Assembly: GCF_025140835.1 (NCBI RefSeq) | Contig: NZ_CP081153.1 | Coordinates: 1,674,001-1,738,000 of the forward strand | Source of the DNA: Aliiroseovarius sp. M344 | GTDB lineage: Bacteria; Pseudomonadota; Alphaproteobacteria; Rhodobacterales; Rhodobacteraceae | Direction: 5' to 3' | DNA length: 64,000 nt | Part shown: piece by piece, positions 36,008 to 44,821 of the stretch | How the letters are laid out: the number at the start of each line of letters is the position of its first letter | Numbering within the stretch: position 1 is the stretch's first letter | Made by a program: the position numbers and the translations under genes | Notes under the pieces: generated by a model | Told to the model about the DNA's origin: nothing | Databases searched by the model: none | The model's input: the letters and a program-made list of their open reading frames with translations, nothing else

Positions 36008-36763
36008 TTATTCCGCAGCTGTTTCAACCGCGCCAAAACGGCGTTCGCGCCCGGCGAAACGATCCACCACATTGGCAAAGATCTCGGCTGAGAAGTCTGG
36101 CCACAGCGTATCGATAAATTCATACTCAGCGTAAGCTGATTGCCACAGCAGAAAGTTTGAAATTCGCGCCTCACCCGAGGTTCGAATCACAAGATCTGGA
36201 TCAGGTAAAACACAGGTATCCAAATAACTTGTCAGCGTTTGTTCATCGACGCTATCGGCATCAAGGCGGCCGGCTGCCACATCCTGCGCCATTTGGCGTG
36301 TCGCGCGCGCTACCTCGTCTCGACCGCCATAATTCAGGGCGATGGTCAGGTGAACCCGATCATTGTCCTCGGTCAAAGTTTCAAGCTCGTGCATCAGGGC
36401 GATCAGCTTCTTGTCCAACCGGTCGCGGTCGCCAATGAAACGCACCCGTACGCCCTCGTTGAACAGGGCACGGGCTTCTTTATGGATGTATCGCCGAAAC
36501 AAGCTCATCAGACCCGCAACTTCGGTCTGGGTCCGCTTCCAGTTCTCGGTGGAAAAGGCGAAAATCGTTAGATATTTCACGCCAAGGTCAGGACAGGCTT
36601 CGACAATTTCGCGGACGCGTTTGGCACCGGCATGATGGCCAAAAAGCCGAGGTTTCCCACGACTTGTTGCCCAGCGGCCATTGCCATCCATAATGATGGC
36701 AACATGATCTGGCGACTTTTGCACCTTCTCTGCTTTGTCCGCGGCTTTTCTGCCCATCGACAT
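36008..36763 (-). CDS. uppS: Isoprenyl transferase (undecaprenyl diphosphate synthase)
   Basis: Makes the C55 lipid carrier for peptidoglycan and surface polysaccharides. The 251-residue protein has the pyrophosphate site HVAIIMDGNGRWATSRG, FAFSTENWKR and the C-terminal PDLVIRTSGEARISNFLLWQ. In-frame starts exist at TTG 36769, ATG 36763 and ATG 36757; I chose the first ATG. It is 41 bases after frr. Confidence 0.95.
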   Translation of the reverse strand: MSMGRKAADKAEKVQKSPDHVAIIMDGNGRWATSRGKPRLFGHHAGAKRVREIVEACPDLGVKYLTIFAFSTENWKRTQTEVAGLMSLFRRYIHKEARALFNEGVRVRFIGDRDRLDKKLIALMHELETLTEDNDRVHLTIALNYGGRDEVARATRQMAQDVAAGRLDADSVDEQTLTSYLDTCVLPDPDLVIRTSGEARISNFLLWQSAYAEYEFIDTLWPDFSAEIFANVVDRFAGRERRFGAVETAAE

Positions 36764-36804
36764 GCCCAATTCTTTTTGAGATTACAAATCGCCCCGTTTA
36801 GGGG

Positions 36805-37371
36805 TCAAACCTGCATGATCTCTTCTTGTTTTACCTCAAGCGCCTTATCGACATTACCAACAAACTTGTCTGTCAGGCCCTGCACTTCATCATGCCAGAA
36901 TTTGTGATCATCTTCACTCATTCCATCATTTTTTGCCTTTTTCAGCTGTTCCATGCCATCGCGGCGCACGTTTCTGACGGAAACGCGGGCGTGTTCGGCA
37001 TATTGCGCGGCAACACGGCTCAGCTCGCGGCGGCGTTCTTCGTTCAACTCAGGGATCGGCAGCATAATAATGGTGCCGTTGAGTTGCGGGTTGATGCCCA
37101 AGCCGCTTTCACGGATCGCCTTTTCAACCGCGTTCACCATGCCTTTGTCCCAGACATTGATGGTCACCATCCGGGGCTCAGGCACGTTCACCGTGCCGAC
37201 CTGATTGATCGGGGTGCGCTGCCCATAGGCCTCTACCATGATCGGTTCCAGCATTGACGCAGATGCGCGACCGGTACGCAATGATGCAAATTCGGTCCGC
37301 AAAGAAGTGATCGCGCCTTCCATCCGGCGTTCCAGATCACCCATATCCAGTTCAAATTCTTCGTTTGCCAT
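36805..37371 (-). CDS. frr: Ribosome-recycling factor
   Basis: Splits post-termination ribosomes together with EF-G. The 188-residue protein has the conserved [49 protein letters not shown] and LTEERR-like [12 protein letters not shown] segments of the family. It follows pyrH across a spacer of 154 bases that contains hairpins. Confidence 0.98.
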   Translation of the reverse strand: MANEEFELDMGDLERRMEGAITSLRTEFASLRTGRASASMLEPIMVEAYGQRTPINQVGTVNVPEPRMVTINVWDKGMVNAVEKAIRESGLGINPQLNGTIIMLPIPELNEERRRELSRVAAQYAEHARVSVRNVRRDGMEQLKKAKNDGMSEDDHKFWHDEVQGLTDKFVGNVDKALEVKQEEIMQV

Positions 37372-37525
37372 CTTGTGGCTTCCCCTTGTCTTCTTCTCGG
37401 TTGTAAAACCGAGCGCCTTTGGCCCGGTATAACGCCACCACCTATATAATGTATAGGTCCGGTTCCCCGGACGGTGCGCCGTGTTTCAGTGTTGGGCGAA
37501 ATATCGCCCCAAAATTTAGGCCCGC
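37372..37525 (-). other. pyrH-frr spacer with two hairpins and an inverted repeat
   Basis: Minus-strand hairpins are CTCGGTT/AACCGAG with a TTAC loop (37397-37413) and GGGCGA/TCGCCC with a TATT loop (37494-37509). Between them CCTATA and TATAGG form a perfect inverted repeat around five bases (37441-37457). None has a T tract, so these may be processing or regulatory structures rather than terminators. Confidence 0.4.
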
Positions 37526-38299
37526 CTAATTTCCAACGCGGGTATAAGTGCCTTTGCCGGACAGAATGCCCTGGAAACCGCCAGGTTCGTCCAATGAAAA
37601 TACGATAATCGGAAGATTATTGTCACGTGCCAGTGCAATGGCAGAGGCGTCCATGACCCCCAACCTGTTGGCCAGAACGTCATCATAAGACACTTGGTCA
37701 TAGCGCACAGCTTCCGGGTTCTTCACCGGATCCATATCATAGACTCCGTCGACCTTAGTTCCCTTGAAGATCGCCTCGCAAGCCATTTCATTTGCACGCA
37801 AAGTCGCCGCCGTGTCCGTCGTGAAATAGGGGTTCCCGGTGCCCGCAGCAAAGATGCAAACGCGGCCTTTTTCAAGGTGGCGCACCGCGCGACGGCGGAT
37901 GTAGGGTTCGCAGACCTGATCCATTGGAATGGCAGAGATGACGCGGGTATAGACCCCCAGCCCTTCAAGTGCCGATTGCATGGCGAGCGCGTTCATGACG
38001 GTGGCAAGCATCCCCATATAGTCTGCCGTGGTGCGCTCCATCCCTTGGGCCGAGCCCTGCAAGCCCCGGAAAATGTTACCGCCGCCGATCACCATGCAGA
38101 TCTCGACACCCATGTCGTGCACGGATTTGACCTCTTGCGCGATGCGTTCGACTGTCGGGGGATTAAGGCCAAAGCCCTGATCGCCCATCAGCGCCTCTCC
38201 GGAAATCTTCAACATGACACGTTTATAGGTAGGTTGCGGGAGGTCGGTGTCGCTTTGCGCCGTGCCTTCGCCCGTAACCCCTGAGGCCTGATCACTCAT
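37526..38299 (-). CDS. pyrH: UMP kinase
   Basis: Phosphorylates UMP to UDP and is the first gene of the cluster leading to bamA. The 257-residue amino-acid-kinase-fold protein shows [39 protein letters not shown] and [15 protein letters not shown]. The start for MSDQASG has the 27-residue serine/threonine-rich leader common in this group; an upstream in-frame ATG at 38341 is less likely. It is divergent from miaA. Confidence 0.96.
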   Translation of the reverse strand: MSDQASGVTGEGTAQSDTDLPQPTYKRVMLKISGEALMGDQGFGLNPPTVERIAQEVKSVHDMGVEICMVIGGGNIFRGLQGSAQGMERTTADYMGMLATVMNALAMQSALEGLGVYTRVISAIPMDQVCEPYIRRRAVRHLEKGRVCIFAAGTGNPYFTTDTAATLRANEMACEAIFKGTKVDGVYDMDPVKNPEAVRYDQVSYDDVLANRLGVMDASAIALARDNNLPIIVFSLDEPGGFQGILSGKGTYTRVGN

Positions 38300-38430
38300 C
38301 GGTTGCCACTCTCTGGTTGTCGTGATTGTGTTGGCGCGCAAGATGACTGATCAAAGCACATTATTCAATGCGCGATCCCCGATGCGCGACAAAAAAGAAG
38401 CAACTTTTCCGCAACGTGCACGAGGAACCA

Positions 38431-39330
38431 ATGGCAAATAGTGGTCAAGACCTTCTGGACATTGCCGGTGGCGTCCCTGCCAAGACGCCGGTTTTGATTG
38501 CCGGTCCAACCGCATCGGGCAAATCCGCCTTGGCGCTGGCCATCGCCGAAGCGTCTGGCGGTGTGATCGTGAATGCTGATGCGCTGCAGGTCTTTGAGAA
38601 CTGGAGTATTCTGACCGCCCGCCCTTCGAAAGCCGAAGAAGCCCGCGCGCCGCACCGCCTTTATGGTCATATTCCGGGTGATCAGGATTATTCCGTCGGC
38701 CATTGGCTGCGCGATGTGGCCCCTATTCTGCAAGGCGATCTCCGACCGATCATTGTCGGCGGCACAGGCTTGAACCTATCTGCATTAACCGAAGGGTTGG
38801 CGGATATTCCCGCAACGCCTGCCCAAGTGCGCGCAGAGGGCGAGGCGTTACTGGCCGAAGGCGGCCTGCCCGCCCTTCTCGCAGACCTTGACCCCAATAC
38901 TTTGGACCGGATCGATCAGCAAAACCCAGCCAGGGTGGCGCGGGCCTGGGAAGTGCAGCGCAGCACGGGGCGGGGTCTGGCCAGTTGGCAAGCTGACACC
39001 CCGCCGCCGCTTTTGCCACTGCCTGATGCGTGCGCATTTGTGTTGGATCCCGACCGCGACTGGCTGCGCGACCGCATCGCACGCCGCTTTGATCTGATGC
39101 TGGACCAAGGGGCGTTGGAGGAAGCGCGGGCCAATCTTGCACATTGGAACCCAAAGGATCCAAGCTCCAAGGCCATCGGCGCGCCAGAGATGATCGCGCA
39201 TCTCAAAGGCGACCTGACACTGGATGAAGCCCGAGACCGTGCCATCATCGCCTCGCAGCAATATGCAAAACGACAACGGACATGGTTTCGCAAACGTATG
39301 CGCAGCTGGCAGGTGATTCCCTTGCCCTGA
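38431..39330 (+). CDS. miaA: tRNA dimethylallyltransferase
   Basis: Adds an isopentenyl group to adenosine 37 of tRNAs reading UNN codons. The 299-residue protein has the P-loop [16 protein letters not shown], the [12 protein letters not shown] region and [20 protein letters not shown] at the C-terminal end. Two usually well-kept motifs are changed: the D-S-M-Q-V-Y segment reads NADALQVF, and G-G-T-G-L-Y reads GGTGLN. These variants occur across Rhodobacterales as far as I recall. The start follows GAGGAACC. Confidence 0.92.
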   Translation: MANSGQDLLDIAGGVPAKTPVLIAGPTASGKSALALAIAEASGGVIVNADALQVFENWSILTARPSKAEEARAPHRLYGHIPGDQDYSVGHWLRDVAPILQGDLRPIIVGGTGLNLSALTEGLADIPATPAQVRAEGEALLAEGGLPALLADLDPNTLDRIDQQNPARVARAWEVQRSTGRGLASWQADTPPPLLPLPDACAFVLDPDRDWLRDRIARRFDLMLDQGALEEARANLAHWNPKDPSSKAIGAPEMIAHLKGDLTLDEARDRAIIASQQYAKRQRTWFRKRMRSWQVIPLP

Positions 39331-39425
39331 CCACCGAAGCGCTCGGGATACTGGCCGAATGGCGGCATTTCCGCATCAATCCGCCGAGAATCTCACATTT
39401 GTCGCCAGAAAACCTGTGAACAAGC

Positions 39426-39434
39426 TGTGGATAA
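39426..39434. promoter_or_regulatory. Perfect DnaA-box match downstream of miaA
   Basis: TGTGGATAA, the complement of the DnaA consensus TTATCCACA, with a weaker related word TGTGAACAA just before it. It is a single nine-base match, expected about once in two such windows by chance, so it is a candidate only. Confidence 0.3.
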
Positions 39435-39445
39435 CTCGCCTTCTC

Positions 39446-39474
39446 AAAAAACCGTGGGACAGGTCAGGTTTTTT
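39446..39474. terminator. A/T-rich inverted repeat after miaA
   Basis: AAAAAACC and GGTTTTTT are perfect inverted repeats around 13 bases. It could serve as a weak bidirectional terminator about 115 bases after miaA; the stem has only two G-C pairs. Confidence 0.35.
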
Positions 39475-39532
39475 AGGCTACCCATAGTCTTTAACTGACT
39501 TTTGCCCGTTTTTACGACCTGACTTAGAACAA

Positions 39533-40339
39533 ATGACCAAAACCGCTGCTTTTTCGTCACCCTTTCGCGTTCTGCCGCTTGCCCGTCTTGGCAGCGGCGG
39601 TCGCTGGCGTACGGAAGCCATGCGATCCTATGGCGCGCCGGTTTTGTTGTGGTTCACCCGCGGGCAAGGCCGGATCACGGTCAACGGCGTGACCGCTGGC
39701 TATGGCCCACATAATTGCGTGTACCTGCCCGCCGGCACAATGCACGGCTTCGAGATGTCCAGCCAGGTAAACGGCACCATCGTCGTCTTCCCGCAAGGAT
39801 GCGAAGAAGAGCTTGCTCTGCCCGATGATGCCATTCATTTACGTTTGCGCGAAGCCGACAAACAGATGGTTCTGAACGGGCTGGTCGATGATCTGCAACG
39901 CGAAATGGAAAAGAATTCTGACACCGCAAACCGCGCGATGATGTGCCATGCGGGTCTGTTGTCGGTGTGGCTGGAGCGTCAACTGGCCAATACAACGGTC
40001 GAGCGTTTGGCCATCAATGCGACAGGTCGGTTGGTGAATGCTTTTACCGCTTTGGTCGAACAAGACTTTCATACAGACAAAACTGTGCGCGACTATGCGT
40101 CTGAATTGGGTGTGACACCGACACATCTAAGCCGTGTTTGCAACAAGACCTGTGGGCGTCCGGCCTCGGCAATCCTGCAAGACCGCATCCATTACGAAGC
40201 GCGCCGCCTGCTGACAGAAACCCATATTCCGATCAAGGACATCGCCGCTTCGCTGGGCTTTGCATCGGCGGCCTATTTTACCCGTGCTTTCCAAAAGCAA
40301 ACCGGTGTAACCCCCTCTGCTTTTCGCAAAAACGGCTAA
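39533..40339 (+). CDS. AraC-family regulator with cupin-type sensor
   Basis: A 268-residue transcription factor. The N-terminal part (about 1-110) has a cupin pattern with ITVNGVTAGYGPHNCVYLPA and HGFEMSS. The C-terminal 100 residues hold two helix-turn-helix motifs: VRDYASELGVTPTHLSRVC and IKDIAASLGFASAAYFTRAF, ending KQTGVTPSAFRK, a standard AraC/XylS domain. The inducer is unknown. It may control the VOC protein and ABM genes downstream, but each is separated by a spacer and has its own ribosome site. Confidence 0.9.
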   Translation: MTKTAAFSSPFRVLPLARLGSGGRWRTEAMRSYGAPVLLWFTRGQGRITVNGVTAGYGPHNCVYLPAGTMHGFEMSSQVNGTIVVFPQGCEEELALPDDAIHLRLREADKQMVLNGLVDDLQREMEKNSDTANRAMMCHAGLLSVWLERQLANTTVERLAINATGRLVNAFTALVEQDFHTDKTVRDYASELGVTPTHLSRVCNKTCGRPASAILQDRIHYEARRLLTETHIPIKDIAASLGFASAAYFTRAFQKQTGVTPSAFRKNG

Positions 40340-40564
40340 TCGCAGCTAGAAAATCCCAACCTGCTGGTGAGTAGTGTCGCGATCGCGGCCATTCATGTGG
40401 ATTGGTATTGTAGTCTTGGTATATTCTTCGTTGTGACCCAAGCCGACGTCCTGCCCCTATCCCATTCACAATAAACTGTTTTTCTGGATCACGGTCGTGC
40501 TCCTAATTTTCGTTGCGTTTGCAACGGTTTTCTGTTACTTAACAAGTGAAACTGGAGGATCAAT

Positions 40565-41110
40565 ATGAAAATCGAACAGATACACCACGTCGCCTATCGC
40601 TGTAAGGACGCCAAAGAAACCGTTGAATGGTATGGTAAAATGCTGAACATGGACTTTGTTCTGGCGATTGCCGAAGACCATGTGCCGTCCACCCATGAAC
40701 CTGATCCTTACATGCACGTTTTTCTGGACGCCGGAAAAGGCAACGTCTTGGCGTTCTTTGAATTGCCCACCAAGCCTGATATGGGTCGCGACCCGAATAC
40801 GCCGATCTGGGTCCAGCACATCGCTTTCAAAGTGAAAGATCGGGCAGAACTAATAGAATTCAAAGAGCATCTTGAAAAAGAAGGTGTCGAAGTTCTGGGC
40901 GTCACCGACCATTCGATTTTCCACTCGATCTATTTCTTCGACCCCAATGGCCACCGCGTTGAACTGGCCTGCCCGGACCCAGAAGAAGAAGCGATGCTGG
41001 CTCGTATGGACGAGGTCAAATGGGACATGCTGAACGAATGGTCGCAAACCAAGCGCGCGCCCAAACATGCAGAATGGCTGCACAAGAAAGAACTGACCGG
41101 GGTAGAATAA
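40565..41110 (+). CDS. VOC-family (glyoxalase/dioxygenase-fold) protein
   Basis: A 181-residue metal-binding protein with paired beta-alpha-beta-beta-beta modules. It starts IEQIHHVAYRCKDAKETVEWY, with the likely metal ligand in HHVAYR, contains VQHIAFKVKDRAELIEFKEHL and ends the module with SIYFFDPNGHRVELACP. The helical C-terminal 40 residues (WDMLNEWSQTKRAPKHAEWL) are an addition seen in a subset of the family. Substrate unknown. It has a very strong Shine-Dalgarno (GGAGGATC). Confidence 0.85.
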   Translation: MKIEQIHHVAYRCKDAKETVEWYGKMLNMDFVLAIAEDHVPSTHEPDPYMHVFLDAGKGNVLAFFELPTKPDMGRDPNTPIWVQHIAFKVKDRAELIEFKEHLEKEGVEVLGVTDHSIFHSIYFFDPNGHRVELACPDPEEEAMLARMDEVKWDMLNEWSQTKRAPKHAEWLHKKELTGVE

Positions 41111-41160
41111 GACCGACCACCACTCTAATCTGGGCGCACCCCTAACAAGGATGCGTCCAG

Positions 41161-41508
41161 ATGACTTCGGAGCGTTTCGCCCCCCTTCCGCCCCCGCCCT
41201 ACTACGCCGTGATTTTCACAAATCAGCTGGCTGATCCCGCTCCGGGGTACGAGGCGATGGCAGATAAAATCTTTGACCTTGCCCAAAAACAGCCCGGATA
41301 TCTGGGGGCAGAAACCACCCGCGACGGCACCGGGTTGGGGATCACCGTGTCCTATTGGGCTGATGAAGCATCCATTAAGGCGTGGAAATCCGTGTCGGAC
41401 CACATGATCGCACAGAAATACGGGATCGAGCGCTGGTATGCGCGCTATACCCTTCGTGTCGCAAAAGTTGAACGAGCCTATGACGGGCCTGAGGGTCGCG
41501 CTGTTTGA
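41161..41508 (+). CDS. ABM-domain protein (putative antibiotic biosynthesis monooxygenase)
   Basis: A 115-residue protein with an ABM ferredoxin-like fold: YYAVIFTNQL, KIFDLAQKQPGYLGAETTRD, then ITVSYWADEASIKAWK and a C-terminal RWYARYTLRVAKVERAY. This arrangement, with the SYW-DE-IKAWK core, matches the subfamily of small heme- or aldehyde-handling ABM proteins. It lies 50 bases after the VOC gene and may be transcribed with it. It is distinct from the ABM protein at 1617. Confidence 0.82.
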   Translation: MTSERFAPLPPPPYYAVIFTNQLADPAPGYEAMADKIFDLAQKQPGYLGAETTRDGTGLGITVSYWADEASIKAWKSVSDHMIAQKYGIERWYARYTLRVAKVERAYDGPEGRAV

Positions 41509-41548
41509 CGTGTAATCACGCGCCGATCAACCAACCACCTGATCTTGT

Positions 41549-42157
41549 TTAACTGCCCAGAATGGCGCGCACATAGCCGCGCGTTTCCTTGTAAGGTGGC
41601 ACACCGGAATACTTCTGCACTGCTTCCGGGCCTGCATTGTAAGCCGCCAAGGCCAAGCGCCAAGACCGGAACCGGTCATATTGCTGGCGCAGATACCGCG
41701 CGCCACCTTCCAGATTTTGCGCAGGATCGCGTGGGTTTACACCAAGCTTTCTGGCGGTGAACGGCATAAGCTGCGCCAGACCAATAGCTCCTGCATGGCT
41801 AATCGCACGTGGGTTCCAACCGCTTTCCTGTTGCACAAGGCGCAAGAACAGGTCTTGCGGAATGCCGTGGCGCCGCGCTGCAGACTTGGCGAGTTCCAGA
41901 TACTGCCCTTTGTATTTTCCTCTGAACGAGGGGATGCCATAGGTCGGCTCTGCGTCCTTGTTCGGCGTCAGCCGGGTGCTGGCGGCATATTGCGTCGCGG
42001 CCCGGGTATCCAACACGCGCGTTTGCGCGGCGAAATTGGCCCGGCCACCCGAGCTTGAAAAAAGATTGTCCGCAAAAGCAGCGCCACCAATTGGCACAAG
42101 GCTTGTTGCAAGGCCTAAAATCCAGCCGAACGTGATCGAAAACATCTTACGCGACAT
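41549..42157 (-). CDS. Lytic transglycosylase (SLT-domain) protein
   Basis: A 202-residue exported murein hydrolase. Residues 1-29 are a signal peptide ([20 protein letters not shown]). The SLT domain fills the C-terminal 120 residues: catalytic Glu in [16 protein letters not shown], then [34 protein letters not shown] and [20 protein letters not shown]. It is a compact form with a 60-residue linker and no other domain. It converges on the ABM gene and is divergent from ssb. Confidence 0.9.
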   Translation of the reverse strand: MSRKMFSITFGWILGLATSLVPIGGAAFADNLFSSSGGRANFAAQTRVLDTRAATQYAASTRLTPNKDAEPTYGIPSFRGKYKGQYLELAKSAARRHGIPQDLFLRLVQQESGWNPRAISHAGAIGLAQLMPFTARKLGVNPRDPAQNLEGGARYLRQQYDRFRSWRLALAAYNAGPEAVQKYSGVPPYKETRGYVRAILGS

Positions 42158-42371
42158 GCCTGTCCCCCGAAAACCCTCGGGCGCAATATACGCAAGTTCG
42201 CCTTTTTGGGAAAGAGGGTGCGGTCATTTGAGGCCACGCGTGGATGACTGCCCTGAAAAACAGCGCCTTTGCGGCTGTCTGGTCACCCGGATCTGGCTGG
42301 TTTTCCGTGTTCATCTGCCCCGCCACATGGTGTAACCATGGGGTCGAAATACAGAATCGAAAGGACGACGG

Positions 42372-42857
42372 ATGGCGGGTTCGCTCAATAAGGTCATGCT
42401 CATCGGCAATCTGGGCGCTGACCCGGAAGTGCGCACATTCCAGAATGGTGGGAAGGTGTGCAACCTGCGCATCGCAACGTCGGAAACCTGGAAAGACAAG
42501 CAAACGGGCGAGCGGCGCGAAAAAACCGATTGGCATTCGGTTGCGATTTTCCAAGAAGGTCTGGTGCGCATCTGCGAGCAATATTTGCGCAAAGGGTCCA
42601 AGGTTTTCATCGAAGGCAAGCTTCAAACCCGCAAATGGCAGGACCAGTCCGGCCAAGATCGCTATTCGACCGAGGTCGTGCTGCAAGGTTTCGACGGCAC
42701 GCTGACCATGCTTGACGGGCGCGGCGAAGGCGGCAACCAAGGTGGCGGCGGTAGTCAAAGCGGCTATGGCGGCGGCAACCAAGGTGGCTATGGCGGCGGA
42801 GATTCCGGCCCAGCCCCAGCAGGTGGCGGCGGATTTGACGACGAAATCCCGTTCTGA
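42372..42857 (+). CDS. ssb: Single-stranded DNA-binding protein
   Basis: Coats single-stranded DNA in replication and repair. The 161-residue protein has the OB fold start [40 protein letters not shown] and [19 protein letters not shown] glycine/glutamine-rich linker with GGNQGG-type repeats follows (about 117-152), and the protein-interaction tip is DDEIPF. A clear terminator follows. Confidence 0.98.
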   Translation: MAGSLNKVMLIGNLGADPEVRTFQNGGKVCNLRIATSETWKDKQTGERREKTDWHSVAIFQEGLVRICEQYLRKGSKVFIEGKLQTRKWQDQSGQDRYSTEVVLQGFDGTLTMLDGRGEGGNQGGGGSQSGYGGGNQGGYGGGDSGPAPAGGGGFDDEIPF

Positions 42858-42880
42858 TCCCATCGAAACTTTTGGAATTC

Positions 42881-42906
42881 AGCCGCCCTTTGGGGCGGCT
42901 GTTTTC
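42881..42906 (+). terminator. Terminator of ssb
   Basis: AGCCGCCC and GGGCGGCT pair around TTTG, followed by GTTTTCG. It reaches the stop codon of the convergent aroB gene. Confidence 0.85.
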
Positions 42907-42907
42907 G

Positions 42908-44017
42908 TTAACGCTCCGCCAAGGCGTCATCCAGCACCGACCGCACAACGGTCATATCTACGTCATCAGCCACGAAAGCGTCACCGATGGCGCGGGCCAG
43001 AATGAACCTCAACTTGCCTTGCTCGACCTTCTTGTCCTGCCCCATCAGCGTGATCAACCCATCCGTGTCGGGCAGATCGCCGTCAATATCAGACAGGTCC
43101 TTCTTCATCCCCATCGCAGACAGGTGCTGGCGGAAACGCGAAGGGCTTTCCTGACTGATCAACCCCAAACGGGCCGAAGTCTCAAACGCCAGCGCGCACC
43201 CAATGGCGACGCCTTCGCCATGGAGCAGCCGGTCGGAATAGCCCGTGGCGGCTTCTAATGCGTGGCCGAATGTATGCCCGAGGTTCAACAGCGCCCGGTC
43301 CCCCTGCTCGGTCTCGTCCCGCACCACGATGTCAGCCTTCATCTGGACCGAACGGCGCACGGCCTCTTGGCGCAGGGCCATGTCACCAGCAGCCAGAGCG
43401 GGTCCGTTGACCTCCAACCATTCGAAGAACGCCCCGTCGCCCAGACCACCGTATTTGACGACTTCACCATAGCCAGCCAGAAAATCACGCGGCGCGAGCG
43501 TGCCCAACACGTCGATATCGGCCAATACCAGTGACGGTTGGTGAAAAGCGCCGATCAGGTTCTTGCCCTGCGGCGCATTAATCCCAGTCTTGCCCCCGAC
43601 CGAGCTGTCAACCTGCGCCAGAAGCGAGGTTGGTACTTGGACGAACCGAACACCACGGCGCAGTACGGCGGCGGCAAAGCCCACCAAATCGCCAATCACG
43701 CCCCCGCCAAAAGCGATGACGACGTCGTTTCGCTCCACCCGTTCTTCCAGCAACCATTCAACAGTGCGCATCAGGTGCGGCCAGCTTTTCGTCGCCTCGC
43801 CGGGGGGCAGGATCAAATGGTCTGAGGCAACGCCCGCAGCCAGCAATCCCGCCTGCAATGTCGCCAGATGCAACCCGGCAACCGTGTCTTCGGTCACGAT
43901 CCAGACTTTAGGACGGTTGAGCAGCGGCGCGATCTCGGCCCCTGCCCGACCCAGAAGCCCGGCTTCAATTCGCACATCATAGGCACGGTCGCCAAGCGGT
44001 ACATGAACTGTGGTCAT
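42908..44017 (-). CDS. aroB: 3-Dehydroquinate synthase
   Basis: Closes the ring of DAHP to 3-dehydroquinate, second step of the shikimate pathway. The 369-residue protein has VTEDTVAGLHL, the NAD loop AFGGGVIGDLVGFAAAVLRR, VPTSLLAQVDSSVGGKTGIN and the metal ligands in LNLGHTFGHALE and LHGEGVAIG. It starts one base beyond the aroK stop region and is co-transcribed with aroK, a common pairing. Confidence 0.97.
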   Translation of the reverse strand: MTTVHVPLGDRAYDVRIEAGLLGRAGAEIAPLLNRPKVWIVTEDTVAGLHLATLQAGLLAAGVASDHLILPPGEATKSWPHLMRTVEWLLEERVERNDVVIAFGGGVIGDLVGFAAAVLRRGVRFVQVPTSLLAQVDSSVGGKTGINAPQGKNLIGAFHQPSLVLADIDVLGTLAPRDFLAGYGEVVKYGGLGDGAFFEWLEVNGPALAAGDMALRQEAVRRSVQMKADIVVRDETEQGDRALLNLGHTFGHALEAATGYSDRLLHGEGVAIGCALAFETSARLGLISQESPSRFRQHLSAMGMKKDLSDIDGDLPDTDGLITLMGQDKKVEQGKLRFILARAIGDAFVADDVDMTVVRSVLDDALAER

Positions 44018-44018
44018 C

Positions 44019-44576
44019 TCAGGTCTCCGTCACGACGTCAGGGCGGGTCAAAAGCACACGCACAACCGCATCAGCCATATCCGCAATCGAGAAATCCCGT
44101 TGCGCCTCTACCGACAAGTCCGCCTGTTCATAGAACGGCAAGCGGGCGTTATAGATTTCGGTCAGCGTCGCCTTTGGATCAGGGGTGCGCAGCAGGGGAC
44201 GTGTATCTTTGTGCCTGACCCGCGCCCATAACAGTTCAAGATCCGCCTTCAACCACACGGCCACACCACGATCAGCGATCATTTTCCGATTGCGTGGCGA
44301 CAGAAAGGCGCCGCCGCCGGTGGACAGAACGGCACGTTTGGTATCCAGCAATCGACCGATCACTTCTGTTTCGCGGTCGCGAAAGAAGGCCTCACCGTCG
44401 CGTGCAAAAATTTCGGCGATCGACATATTGGCAGCGCGCACAATCTCTTCATCGCTGTCGAGAAACGGCACATGAAGCCGGCTGGCCACAGCCTGCCCGA
44501 CAGCGGTTTTACCCGCACCCATCATGCCCACCATGACGATGGATTTCTTAACCTTGAATGCCAAAGCGGCGTCCAC
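44019..44576 (-). CDS. aroK: Shikimate kinase
   Basis: Phosphorylates shikimate at the 3-OH, fifth step of the pathway. It shows the P-loop MVGMMGAGKTAVG, PFLDSDEEIVRAANMSIAEIF, FFRDRETEVI, STGGGAFLSPRNR and the lid region RHKDTRPLLRTPDP. I propose GTG at 44574-44576 as the start (then DAALAFKVKKSIVMVG), giving 185 residues, because this fits the family N terminus. In-frame ATGs at 44654 and 44630 add 18-26 residues without family character and would invade the divergent promoter. Confidence 0.9.
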   Translation of the reverse strand: MDAALAFKVKKSIVMVGMMGAGKTAVGQAVASRLHVPFLDSDEEIVRAANMSIAEIFARDGEAFFRDRETEVIGRLLDTKRAVLSTGGGAFLSPRNRKMIADRGVAVWLKADLELLWARVRHKDTRPLLRTPDPKATLTEIYNARLPFYEQADLSVEAQRDFSIADMADAVVRVLLTRPDVVTET

Positions 44577-44680
44577 TTGCCCAAAATATGATTTCTTTCC
44601 TGAATGGCGTGATCTTACAGGAAATGCCATATATAAAATCAGACAAAACACCACTTGAGGCAGATAATGGGTGGAATGAC

Positions 44681-44821
44681 ATGCTGATCCGCTTGATCAA
44701 GCTTATATTTTTCTTGGCAATCATTGGCTTGATTGGCCTGACCGGGTTTGCGTTTTTCGGTGACATGTCACCGCGAACCGCGCCGCAAAGCAGTACTGTG
44801 ACGTTAAATGGTGGCTCGTAA
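44681..44821 (+). CDS. Small single-pass membrane protein
   Basis: A 46-residue frame with one strong transmembrane helix (IRLIKLIFFLAIIGLIGLTG) and a polar periplasmic tail containing GDMSPRTAPQ. The downstream 534-residue exported protein starts inside its last codons (14-base overlap), so the two are translated in tandem. A longer frame reaching back to 44558 is unlikely because it would cross the aroK start. I do not recognise a named family; the arrangement aroK/divergent small membrane protein/exported protein/xerD looks conserved-type in Rhodobacterales, from memory only. Confidence 0.7.
   Translation: MLIRLIKLIFFLAIIGLIGLTGFAFFGDMSPRTAPQSSTVTLNGGS

Noticed and set aside
39426..39434. 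Replication origin near the DnaA-box match
   Set aside because: Only one perfect box, no cluster, no AT-rich unwinding element and no typical origin neighbours.
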